Shown here: positions 37,161 to 48,700 of the stretch, piece after piece | Layout: every line of letters starts with the position of its first letter | How positions within the stretch are numbered: position 1 is the first letter of the stretch | DNA from: Glycine soja | Lineage: Eukaryota > Streptophyta > Magnoliopsida > Fabales > Fabaceae | Reading direction: 5' to 3' | Assembly (NCBI RefSeq): GCF_004193775.1 | Contig: NC_041002.1 | Span: 11,940,485-12,004,484, forward strand | Length of the DNA: 64,000 bases | Notes under the pieces: model-generated | Told to the model about the DNA's origin: nothing | Databases searched by the model: none | The model's input: the letters and a program-made list of their open reading frames with translations, nothing else | Position numbers and translations under genes: made by a program

Positions 37161-38893
37161 GCTCTTGAGTTATGGCGACAAAAGGCGGTGTGGTCGACAA
37201 AAGCGAGGCTCTTGCTCCTACGTATCCTCCAATGAGGAACTCAGACCTACGTAGTTCTGGATTACTTGTGAGACTTGAAAAAGTCTCGGTGTTTTCTCCA
37301 CTAAAATGCAAACATGCTTTAGCAAAGAGACAGATATTCCAACTGATTTAGAGCAGCATATGATTTGAGTGACAAACAATGCGCCTACCAGGGAAGGAGA
37401 GTCTGCTGATGGGATCCCCCATAACCATAAATGAGATCTTGGATGTTAGCATTTCGTTTCTAAATAACCATTTAGAGGAAACACTGGGTTCGACAAAAAT
37501 AGAAGAAATCCATTCAAAGTGTATCAATCTCGCACAGGTAAGTGTTTCATCCTAATTCCGAACCATAGATATGTCATGACTTGACTTTGCAAATTATTTC
37601 CTATCAAATCAAAAATTACATGCGTGATCATGGATCAATAGGGCTTCCCTTGGGAATGAGTTCTTTTGGTGGTTTCTTCTTTCGTTTTTTTATGTGTTTT
37701 TGGCTTTTGATTTTTCTGGCTTTTTCTTTTTTTCTGTTTTTTTCGTTTAGTGCGGGGCGAGGAAAAAAGGGTCGCTAGCGCACGGGATTTTGGTTGGTAA
37801 TTAAAGGGAGAAGACCATTTTAGGTCGTGGTTTCCTTTCCTTCCTTTTTTTTCATTTGGTGACAATTCTGTATTGTTCAGATATTGTCTGGTCAAAAGAC
37901 CTTTCTGCACATTTCTTCCAGTTCTTTGATCAAGAACTTTCTTTCCTTGCTTTTTTACTTTCTCCCATTCTTTGGTTGGGAATTTTCTTTCTTTTCTTTT
38001 TTTTGCTTTCTCTTTGATTGGAAATTTTCCTTCTTTTCTTTTTTGCTTCCGAGGGTAAGGATTACGGTGAGTCAGGATTTTGGCTCAAGGTTTGTAGAAT
38101 GGCTAGACATGATACATGTCGGGGTTTGGTTTGGCTCAAGGATAAAAGGGATGCCCCATATTATTTCCATGACACAAATGCAAAAATGATGATTTGGAAA
38201 CTTTATGCAAAACTGATCATGCATGCATCTACGCGGACACTCAAATGTCAACTTTTTATGGTCATGTGATGCTAGGGCTCAGGATTCATTTCCTCTATTT
38301 TTAATCAACCCAATGTTTCCAAAATATGTTCCTTTATCAATTTTTGCATTCATCCGAGTCCATTTCGGGCGTCCGGGGAAATTTCACAGCATTCACCCTT
38401 CAGGTGTAGACACATTTTCCAAAAATTGGTTATGATCAACGAATTTTTTTCAAAGAAAAGTTGGAAATCGTCTCTTTTCAAAAGCATGTCGTTTTTTAGC
38501 TAGACAACTTATTTTCTCTTTTTCCACCTTTTTCCTTACTTGCCCCTTTTTTCCTTATTTGCTCTCTTTTTCTTTTCACTTTCTTTTCTTTTCTATTTCA
38601 TTTCCTTTCCTTTTCTATTTTTATTTTTATCATGATTTTTTTGTTTATTTTACATATATTCTTTTGGACGATGTTCCTAAACGAAGAACTCTACACGGTT
38701 CCAGAATTTCAAACATCATCGATAGTAATGATATATAAATACTAACGCACCAACCTAAACAAAAATGTATGCGCTGTACAAATGACAATCGAAACAACAA
38801 AAACAAACATTAGTCTCTCAAGTCCAAACAATAACATAGAATAAAAATGACGAAAGAAATATGAAAGAAAACATGAATCTGGGGATCTCCCAG
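37161..38893 (-). other. Non-coding region between array and accessory ORF in A
   Basis: It contains an LTR-derived TACGTAT...CTACGTAG segment (37192-37260), long pyrimidine-rich stretches (37670-38050 and 38460-38640; purine-rich in element sense) and a block conserved with B. No gene is supported. Confidence 0.6.
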
Positions 38894-40144
38894 TCACGTG
38901 TCTCCACTCCCTCCCAAGAAGTCAAGCAAATCAGCCATCTCCTCATCCTCGCGGGCTTCTTCTCCATCGCCAGGAGCTTCTGGGGGTACCTCTCCTGCTT
39001 GGGCCTCGGGCCAATCTCCGGGCCATGCGACCTCTGCCCTGAACTGGTCTGGAGTAGGGCATGAAAAAGGAGCGAAGCCCTGGCTCTGCATGCTAAGACT
39101 CATCTGGTACAGACAGTCATGGGTCCGTACATGTGCTCGGTGGTTGGCTGCCTGCTGGCGAACCAAATGCCGTAAATACTGCTCCATGTCAAATGCCCCA
39201 GCCTGGCCAGCCTGATGAGGTGGTGGGGGCGCGCCTGCGGCCTGTGGAGCATCACCCTGACCCTGTCTCTGGGTACAGTACTTCTCAATAAAAGCCCGGG
39301 TGATAGGCGGCCGAATCACCTTGGTAGGTGCAACGGGGACTCCGAACGACTGGCAGAGTCCTGTGATCAGTGCGGGGAATCCCAGGGCCCTGTTGGACTT
39401 ATCTGGGTCCAAAGGGTGCCTAGTGGGCGCCATACCTGCAAAAATATAGATGGCATCAGCGATCAACTGAGCCACATGGATGCTCATCCGTGTCAGGATG
39501 GCGTACACCAGCTGGCACTTCGGCATGGGGAGGTCGGAATTATGATCGGTGGGCAGGATGTTGCTGAGGAGCAGAGTCATCCATATCTGAGTCAGGGTGG
39601 TCATGTTGGTGCGCATGATTCGCACTCGCCTTCCTGCAGCAGTCCGGGCAAAATCCTGCCCCGGTATACATAGCAGCTGGGCGATGGCCTCCTCATCGAA
39701 CCCATCAGACCGGTTCCTCCTCTGGCCATACTCGCATTCCTGGCCCTCTTCCAACACCATCGGATATCCCAGGAGCTGGCTGATAGCGTCGGCATCGAAC
39801 GGGATCCACTGACCCCTAACCCAGGATCTCATGTCACGCACGCCCTCCTCTGTTGGCCAAGCATTGGCATAAAATTCAAGGACTATTTCTGGATCAAACT
39901 TGGCCATAGGAGTAACCAGTGGTGCCCACCGCCGGCGCCCTATTTCCTCCTGAAAATCAGTATACTCGTCGTCCCTGAGCTGGACGCGTCGCTCCCGGAG
40001 AAACGACCATCCCTTGATGGCTTCGAAGCGCTGCTGGTGTACAACGCTCCTAAAGCGGTGACTGTCGTACTCCGGGGCGGAACTAGTTCCTTCGGTCGCC
40101 TTGTCCTTCCTGGACCTCTTTGAGGCAAGCTTCCTCGGGGCCAT
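38894..40144 (-). CDS. A accessory ORF: plant-transposon-domain protein, intact
   Basis: 416 residues from ATG 40144 (MAPRKLASKRSRKDK), chosen because it lies 3 bp after a conserved 3' splice site and matches B's start. Residues 9-15 are a basic, nuclear-signal-like cluster. A folded domain at about 80-275 carries WVRGQWIPFDADAISQLLGY, SNILPTDHNSDLP and LGFPALITGLCQSFGVP, the pattern of the 'putative plant transposon protein' family (PF20167-like). The tail is Pro/Ala-rich then acidic (EDEEMADLLDFLGG). It lies downstream of integrase in sense orientation with its own promoter-like module. No catalytic motif is visible; function unknown. Domain similarity to the SIRE1 second ORF suggests recurrent capture. 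Confidence 0.85.
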   Translation of the reverse strand: MAPRKLASKRSRKDKATEGTSSAPEYDSHRFRSVVHQQRFEAIKGWSFLRERRVQLRDDEYTDFQEEIGRRRWAPLVTPMAKFDPEIVLEFYANAWPTEEGVRDMRSWVRGQWIPFDADAISQLLGYPMVLEEGQECEYGQRRNRSDGFDEEAIAQLLCIPGQDFARTAAGRRVRIMRTNMTTLTQIWMTLLLSNILPTDHNSDLPMPKCQLVYAILTRMSIHVAQLIADAIYIFAGMAPTRHPLDPDKSNRALGFPALITGLCQSFGVPVAPTKVIRPPITRAFIEKYCTQRQGQGDAPQAAGAPPPPHQAGQAGAFDMEQYLRHLVRQQAANHRAHVRTHDCLYQMSLSMQSQGFAPFSCPTPDQFRAEVAWPGDWPEAQAGEVPPEAPGDGEEAREDEEMADLLDFLGGSGDT

Positions 40145-40146
40145 TC

Positions 40147-41154
40147 CTGGGAAGGCAAACATTTGGAAAGTTAGTTTACGAGAAATATAACAATCATTAC
40201 AAACAAGGGCCAAACTACACTTCTCATGGCACGAGTGTCAACATGCACTTTATAAAATAATCATATTGGGGTCGTGCTATTTTATGACACATACGTATTT
40301 GCACACATAAAAATTTTGTGTGAAGCATTTTACGACACCTATCCATGTACATATTTTTTGACAAACTTTTTCATGCTACATCCTATATATATATGCACAT
40401 TTTTTTGGAAGGCTTCTTTTGTTACCTACTCACAAATACACATATTTTGAAAAACACTTTTACGCTACCCATCCAACACTTTGTAAGGCACTTCATGCTA
40501 TATATATTCATATTATGCAAGGCATTTTCATGCTATTCATATTTTGCAAGGCATAAAATTCAACATTTTGCAAGGCATTTCCATGCTATATATATTCACA
40601 TATATACATACCGTTGAAAGGTATTTTCCATGCTACCTAGGTGCAAGGTATTCCTCATGGGGCAGCCAAATTTAAATCCTAATAACAACCTCTCAAACAT
40701 GTCCTAATATTCATGCCTTTTTTCATTTAAAACCAAAACTTAGATTCCTAGGCGTAAGTCATGCTTCCTTGTATTGAAATTAAAAGCTTGGGTTCCTAGG
40801 CCTAGAATTGCATTCGGGCACTCATTTTAAATCCTTCATGCTGTCCCTATACATATAAAACAGTCCCACAACCCAAAGCTCACAAAACCATGCTCATATG
40901 TCGTTGAGGCATTCCACCGAGCACTTGGTGGGCGCATGTTTAGGCACGAATATCAAGAGAATGGGGACAATGTGGCATGCGCCATTACTTCAGAATACAC
41001 CCTAGGCCAAGGCCATCCCTTACAACCCCTCAATTCAACAAAAACAAGCAACAATTTGAGGATAAATCCCTCACGTTTCTTAGCAAACACATGCAATTTA
41101 GAGCACCAAACTACATCAATGGAAAGCTAGAAAGCCCAAGAATGAGGTACTTAC
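40147..41154 (-). other. Predicted 5'UTR intron of A accessory ORF
   Basis: On the minus strand donor CAACAA|GTAAGT (41154 is the first intron base) and acceptor TTGCCTTCCCAG|GAATGG (40147 last). Length 1008 bp. The exon bases on both sides are conserved with B. The body is AT-rich, without a gene. Confidence 0.65.
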
Positions 41155-41301
41155 TTGTTGGAGACGAATAATAGAGCAAAACGGAATCAAAAACGCAAAA
41201 AATGGTGACCTAAGGGCTGCAAAATCCGTGAGTCCCGTGAGCTTTCTTTTTTGAATGAGGGGGGGAAGTTTTTGAATGAAAAAACGTCCCCCCCTTCGTC
41301 A

Positions 41302-41361
41302 TTTTTATATTTTGGTGCAGAGGTGGCTCGCCCAGGCGAGCCCAGCTCGCCCAGGCGAGCT
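41302..41361 (-). promoter_or_regulatory. Internal promoter-like module before A accessory ORF
   Basis: Two palindromes on the plus strand, GGCTCGCCCAGGCGAGCC (41325-41342) and AGCTCGCCCAGGCGAGCT (41344-41361), precede TATAAAAA on the minus strand (41302-41309), with 16 bp between nearest palindrome and TATA. A has two palindromes both here and in its LTR; B has one in both places. A (T)n(G)n run at about 41371-41414 borders it. Confidence 0.6.
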
Positions 41362-41368
41362 AACCTGC

Positions 41369-41405
<37 letters not shown>

Positions 41406-42111
41406 GGGGGGGGAACATTGACCATGTCCCCTCCCTTCTCATGGATTAGCATTTTGCCTAACTTGAACTTACTTAGGTTAGAATCAGGCGTTGATTACTT
41501 ATCTTATTATTACTCTTTTCCTTTTTAAAACAAACAAATAGTAAAAGAAAGCTACAAAATAGAAAGGATACGGGGCTGCCTTGCAGCGACATTCCCTGCT
41601 TGTTTCGCACAGAGAAGAGCAACGATCGGTCGGTCGTGACCCCATCCCCGCTTGCGTTCATCCTTAAATACCTGCAAGTAATAAACAACCAGGTATGGCC
41701 AATCTTGGCCGCATCATTACCCTACCTTGACTGGTTTCTGCCATTCATGTTTTGTCTTCACTCCAGAAGGTAGCCCAAGGTGATCCTGCCCCTGTTTTAT
41801 CACAACAATATACATGCGTATGCGTATGCGTATGCATGAATGTTTTCAAACGCAGAAAATTTAGGGAAAGTTGGTTCAGGTTCAATTCTAATTAAGCGCT
41901 TGGGGGATCCCATGAACTGAGCGGAAGGGCTCAGGTGATCGCAGATTAACGCAAGGTGTGAAACTAACGTGAGGACTAAAAGCCTCGAATCCACGTTCAT
42001 TTCTTTGAAAGATTGTAACGAGAGATACAACAGACAGGAAATCCCTGGGGGAAATCCAGAAAACGCATAAAGATAAAGAACATGCAGCGACATCCTTAAT
42101 TGCCCCAGCTT
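41362..42111 (-). other. Non-coding region after pol in A
   Basis: Homologous to B 28343-29023. It starts with a T-run of over 30 and a G-run of about 10 (41371-41414) and contains no gene. Confidence 0.6.
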
Positions 42112-45100
42112 CTAAGCATAATATTGTTTGACGACATCAGAGTTCACGGGTGAAGGTAGCTCTTCGCCATCCATGTTGGTAAGCACCAAAGCTCCTCCGG
42201 AAAAAGCCCTCTTCACGACAAAAGGCCCTTCGTAGTTCGGGGCCCATTTCCCTCGATGGTCCTTGACAGCATGGGACATTTTCTTTAGCACAAGGTCTCC
42301 CTCATGGAACTTGCGTAAGCGTACTTTCTTGTCGAATGCACTCTTCATTCTTTGCTGGTATAAGCGCCCATGACTCATGGCCGTTAAGCGCTTACCCTCA
42401 ATGAGGTTGAGTTGATCGTAGCGTGTTTGAGCCCACTCTGATTCCTTTAACCCGGATTCTGCCAAGATCCTTAATGACGGGACTTCTACCTCAAATGGTA
42501 ACACTGCCTCCATCCCATATACCAATGAGAATGGCGTTGCCCCAGTTGACGTTCGCACTGAAGTTCGGTAACCGTGTAACGCGAATGGGAGCATCTCGTG
42601 CCAATCCTTGTATGACACGGTCATCTTTTGGATAATCTTTTTGATATTCTTATTGGCTGCTTCCACGGCTCCATTCATCTTTGGCCGGTAGGGTGTGGAA
42701 TTGTGATGCTGGATTTTAAACTCCTCGCACATTTCCCCCATCATCTTGTTATTCAGGTTGGTGCCGTTGTCCGTGATAATCTTCCTTGGCAAACCATATC
42801 GGCAGATAATCTCCTTCTTAATGAACCTGACCACCACATTCCTCGTGACATAGGTATATGAAGCCGCCTCGACCCACTTGGTGAAATAATCTATCGCTAC
42901 GAGGATGAAGCGATGACCATTCGAGGCCTTGGGCTCAATGGCCCCGATGACATCTATTCCCCACATGGAGAAAGGCCAAGGGGCGGACATGACATTCAGA
43001 GGATGTGGTGGGGCATTGACATTATCTGCAAACGCTTGACATTTGTGGCACTTCCTCACATGGATACAACAATCACTTTCCATGGTAAGCCAGTAATAAC
43101 CTGCTCTTAAGATCTTCCTGGCCATAGCATGCCCGTTGGCGTGCGTTCCAAACGAGCCCTCATGGACTTCCTCGATCATGTGATTTGCCTCCTTGGCATC
43201 CACACATCGCAGGAGTGTCATGTCGTGATTCCTCTTATACAGTGTGCCTCCGCTCATGAAGAAACTGGCTGCCAACCTCCTCAATGTCCTTTTATCGTTG
43301 TCGGCAATCTCTGGCGGGTATTCTTTGCTTTCGACATATCGCTTGATGTCGTAATACCAGGGCTTTCCGTCCCGTTCCTCTTCCACTTGGCAACAATGTG
43401 CGGGTTTGCCACGACACTGAAATTCAATGTAGGGTAGGTCCCCGTGTGGTGTTAGCTGGAACATAGATGCCAACGTAGCAAGTGCATCCGCCATTTGATT
43501 TTCATCGCGGGGAACATGATGGAAGGAGATCTCATCGAAAGTCTCAGCCAACTCTTTGATGTAGGCTTTGTAGGGTATCAGCTTGGGATCTCTAGTTTCC
43601 CATTCTCCTCTCAGCTGATGGATTACCAACGCTGAGTCGCCGTACACCTTGAGTAGTTTGACATCGGAGTCAATTGCTGCCTGGACGGCTAGGGCACATG
43701 CTTCATATTCGGCCATGTTGTTGGTGCAGTCGAATCCTAGTCTGGCTGTGAAAGGTACACATTGATTGTCCGGAGATATCAACACTGCCCCGACGCCATG
43801 ACCTAGAATGTTTGACGCTCCGTCAAACCATACAGTCCATTTGTCCCGATCTTCATCCAACTTTTCCTCGAACAAGGCCATGATGTCCTCATCCGGGAAT
43901 TCCGGATGCATGGGCTGGTAGTCATTAAGAGGCTGTTGAGCCAAATAGTCTGCCAAAGCGCTTCCTTTTATCGCCTTTTGGGTGACGTAGACTATATCAA
44001 ACTCAGATAGCAAGACTTGCCACCGGGCGATTCGTCCTGTGAGAGCTGGCTTTTCAAAGATGTACTTAACTGGGTCCATTTTGGAGATCAACCAGGTAGT
44101 ATGGCTCAGCATGTACTGCCTTAAGCGATGGGATGCCCATACCAAAGCACAACACGTTCTTTCGAGCAAGGAGTAATTCATCTCACAGGTCGTGAACTTC
44201 TTGCTTAGGTAGTAAACAGCGCGCTCTTTTTTCCCGGATTCGTCATGTTGCCCCAGCATACACCCCATTGACTCGTCCAAGATTGTCATGTACAAAATGA
44301 GAGGCCTTCCAGGTACTGGTGGCATAAGCACGGGAGGATTCATTAGGCACTTTTTGATCCTTCCAAAAGCCTCTTGGCAATCCTCATTCCACCGATCAGT
44401 TTGGTTTTTGCGCAAGAGTTTAAACAACGGCTCACAAATGGCGGTGAGCTGCGATATGAATCTGGCAATATAATTCAAGCGCCCCAGGAAACCTCGGACT
44501 TGCCTCTCTGTACGGGGTTCTGGCATCTCAAGGATAGCCTTCACTTTTTCGGGGTCTACCTCTATCCCTTTCTGGCTTACAACGAAACCAAGCAATTTCC
44601 CTGATTTGACCCCAAAGGTACACTTAGCGGGGTTCAACCTTAATTGATATTTCTTAAGCCTTTCGAACAAATTCCGCAGGTTGACAAGGTGTTCTTCCTC
44701 AGATTTAGATTTAGCAATTATGTCGTCCACGTAGACCTCGATCTCTTGATGCATCATATCATGGAACAAAGCTACCATGGCCCGTTGATAAGTTGCCCCG
44801 GCATTCTTGAGTCCAAAGGACATCACCTTGTAACAGAACGTTCCCCACAGGGTGACGAAAGTAGTCTTTTCCATATCCTCGGGCGCCATCTTTATCTGAT
44901 TGTAACCAGAGAAACCATCCATGAAGGAAAATAAAGCGAAATTGGCCGTGTTATCTACGAGGATATCAATGTGTGGTAACGGAAAATTGTCCTTGGGACT
45001 GGCCCGATTCAGGTCCCGGTAATCTACACACATTCGCACTTTCCCACCTTTTTTAGGAACTGGTACGATGTTGGCAACCCATTCTGGATACCGAGCGACG

Positions 45101-45559
45101 GTCAGAAAACCAGCGTCAAACTGCTTCTTCACTTCTTCTTTTATCTTCAAGGACATTTCGGGTTTCATCCTCCTCAATTTCTGTTTTACTGGGGAACACC
45201 CGGGATTTAGAGGCAATCGGTGCTGCACAATGTCAGAACTCAAACCGGGCATATCTTGGTATGACCAAGCAAAGATGTCTTGGTAATCTTTTAGCAGGAT
45301 TATTAATTCTTCACGGATAGGTGCGGTAATGCCTGTACCTATTTTTACTTCCCTCTTTCCACTGCCAATTCCTAAGTCTACTAGCTCTGTTTCTTCTTGA
45401 TGAGGCCCCATTTCTTGGTCCTCATGGGCGACCATTCTTTCTAGTTCCGAAGGAAGTTCCACATCCTCATCTCCTTCATCTTCCGTTTGATTCATTTCTT
45501 GCTCGAAGTTGATAGACGGGTCCCAGGTATTAGTACCTTCGGGGGACTCGTCATCGAAT
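42112..45559 (-). CDS. A pol: RT, RNase H, second RNase H, integrase, intact
   Basis: Exon 2 begins at 45559; the first ATG-based reading starts at 45495 (1127 residues counted from there). RT spans about 95-300 with YVDD at 255-258. A gypsy-type RNase H follows (about 385-500). A second, archaeal-type RNase H lies at about 553-675 (D558, E597, D620, D670), typical of the Tat/Ogre clade. Integrase has an HHCC finger (H778, H785 or H789, C816, C819) and D848, D909, E945 with 35 residues between the last two. A chromodomain-free C-terminus ends in VKQYYA. All catalytic residues are present. Confidence 0.96.
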
Positions 45560-45736
45560 CTGCCGTTTCAGAAAAGAAGTAAACATGCAAATGAATGAGA
45601 ATGGGTAGAGACCAGGAACAGATGAAGAAAGATCCTTGTATTATAAATTCAAAGACAAAAGACACAAAGCCTTAACAAAATGAAAACTCTAAAGCCTAGG
45701 CCCAACTATAGAGCTTTTAAAACTGTAAAGGTTTAC
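45560..45736 (-). other. Ogre pro-pol intron of A
   Basis: 177 bp, donor AT|GTAAAC after 45737 and acceptor CGGCAG|ATTC before 45559. The unspliced message stops two bases after the donor. The spliced frame runs without stops into pol (63 bases to the ATG at 45495, in phase). The same borders occur in B with a 182-bp intron. Confidence 0.85.
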
Positions 45737-48700
45737 ATTATGCTCGTTGCGTAAATGCCGGGGCGTTCCTCCACTCGCCAATTTCCCAGCTGGAAATCAG
45801 GAGGGCATGGTCGGACCAAATCCAGAGTTCTTGGAACATCATCTTCACATATTGCAACCACTTGACCTTCGTCTCCCAGACCCGCACTTATAAAGCTTCT
45901 ACTTATGTGGCAGGGCGGGTTTCCTTCACTTTCTTGTTTCCAACGCGAGCTCTGACCACTGTTCTTCCTTCCCGCGATGCTTCTTTTCATGTCCGCCTGA
46001 GTGGGCTTATATCCTAAACCATACTTCCCACGATTCCCTTGGGTTTTTATCAGACTAGTTATGCCGCCATTGTCTTTGCCTAAACCCATCCCGGGTTCAT
46101 AACCGTTCCCCAACATAACTCGGGCCATCATTACCGCCGCATCGGACAGACAAGGTTGCCCAAAGAGGGAGTCCACGGAGGAAATGCTGACCACCTCAAA
46201 AGACTGGAAAGCGGTTTCTAACGATTCTTCTGCGGCTTCCACATAAGGCATGGAGGATGGGCAGCTTACCAAGATATCTTCCTCGCCTGATACGATGACC
46301 AAGTGCCCCTCCACTACGAATTTCAGCTTTTGGTGGAGTGTGGAAGGCACAACTCCCACTGAGTGGATCCACGGGCGCCCCAACAGGCAGCTGTAGGGGG
46401 GGTTAATGTCCATTATCTGGAAAGTGACTTGACAGGTGTGAGGGCCTATTTGTACTGGGAGATCGATCTCTCCCCTAACCTCTCGGTGAGTGCCGTCGAA
46501 GGCCCGAACCACCATTGAACTTGGTTTTAAATGGGAAGCATTGAATGGTAACTTGTCCAAAGTGCTCTTAGGCATCACGTTTAAACTGGAACCATTATCG
46601 ATGAGTACCTTGGCCACGATATGGTCCATACACTTGACTGATACGTGTAAAGCCTTATTATGCCCTCTCCCCTCGGCGGGGATTTCTTCTTCGGCGAAGG
46701 CAAGATAGTTGTTGGCAGTGATATTGTTGACCAGCCCTTCGAAACCTTCTACCGAAATATCTTGGGCCACGTGAGCCTCGTTCAGCACTTTTACTAGCAG
46801 AGCCCGATGAGGCTCGGAGCTCATAAGTAACTCTAGCAGCGAGACCCTAGCCGGGGTTTTGTTGAGCTGTTCGATAACCTTGAATTCGCTCTGCTGAATT
46901 ATCCGAAGGAACTCGCTGGCTTCCTCTAGCGACACCTCCTTTCTACCATCCCTTTTCTCTGGGGGCCCCTTTGCTGGCATATCTTTACTCGAAGCGTGGG
47001 GTGCTTCGCCATCTTGTTCCTCCACCACTTTTCCTTTTCCTTTGACGTCGGCGGGTTGGACTGGTAGGTCCAGAGGTGCGAACACACGGCCACTACGGGT
47101 CATACCGCTCAGCCCCGTGATATTTGTTACTTTAGCTGACAGCGAGCTGACGTCAGTGACTTCTTCTTCCTTCTTCCCCGGAGGTGTATATTTCCATGGG
47201 ACCGCGTGACTATCTTGGTACGGGAAAGGAACAGGTTTGGCCATTAAGGGGGGCCCGGGCTTTTGCGAGGCTGCACTTTTAGTGAAGTATATCACCAAGG
47301 GTTTGGGCTTCGCAACACCGCTCCCCTCCGTGGATTGCATGCATATACGCGGCTCTTCTTTTCCTTTAATGCCGACTTCTAGTCGACCTTGGTCTATCAT
47401 CCGTTGTAACAATTCCTCTACTTCCAAACACGTCTCCATGTCATGCATCTTGCCGGGATGTAGCAGACAGGAATCCTCCTTACACCCACTATGGGGAATT
47501 ACACCTCCCTCTTGTAGGGCCTCAAAGATAAACCTCCTAGGGGTTGCCACATCTCTTAAAGGTTTGGACCTGTGGGGCCCATCGGATTCAACTGCATTAA
47601 CTGCTCCCCCTCCATGATTGGCGAGCGGGTTGGTTCTCACATTGGGCCGATCCTCTTGGAAAGTCAGCCATCCGGCATCCATTAGATGTTGGACCTTGTA
47701 TTTAAGGGCCATGCATTTTTCGATGGAATGCCCCGGGGCACCCCCATGGTACTTGCAAGTTGCATTAGGGTCATACCACTTCGGGAAAGGGGGTTCGAAG
47801 ACCCTTCCGGGAGTTACCACGGCCAAATGATTGGCGATGAGGGATGGTAGAAGATCTTCGTACGTCATTGGGAGCGGGGTGAATTCCGGCAACGGTCTCA
47901 GAGGGAAGTTCCTTGTCGTGTTGGAATTACCGGCCGGTCGAGTCGCGTTCGGAGTTGGAACTTGGGGAGCTTCCCTCTGGGTGGGTGCCTTAGGCTGCAC
48001 GGGTGTTGAGCTAGAGGCGTTCCCAGCATGAGCCGAGAAGCTTGGGTGATGTTGCGCGTACTGATGGGTACCATGAGGTGTTTGCTGGGGTTTGACCCAT
48101 GCGGGTGTTGAAGAGACGGCATGGGCATCTCCTTCCTTCCTTTTTGCCCCTGTTGCCCCGATTCTTTTGGCGTTCACGTTTGTGGAGGAAACGTAATCAA
48201 ACTTTCCTCTCTTCAATCCCACCTCGATTCTTTCCCCGGCAAACACCAGATCCGCAAAGCTGGACGGCATGTAACCCACTAGCTTCTCATAGTAGAACAC
48301 TGGCAGAGTGTCTACCATCATGGTGATCATCTCTCTCTCAACCATGGGAGGAGCTACTTGTGCCGCCAAATCCCTCCATCGCTGCGCATATTCTTTAAAG
48401 GTTTCACCCTCTTTCTTGAACATATTCTGCAGTTGAGTACGATCCGGAGCCATATCAGAATTGTACTGATACTGCCTTAGGAAGGCGGTAATCAGATCCT
48501 TCCAAGTACGGATACGGGAAGCTTCCAAATTAGTGTACCACACTACCGCAGCTCCGGCCAAGCTATCCTGAAAGAAGTGTATCAACAGCTTTTCATCTTT
48601 AGAATGGGCGCCCATCTTACGGCAGTACATTTTGAGGTGGTTTTTGGGACAAGTCGTCCCTTTATACTTGTCGAAGTCCGGCACTTTGAACTTCGGGGGA

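Noticed and set aside
36304..37311. Series of identical 67-codon ORFs on the minus strand
   Set aside because: They are the same 100-bp unit read in successive frames; the period is not a multiple of three and nothing else supports coding.
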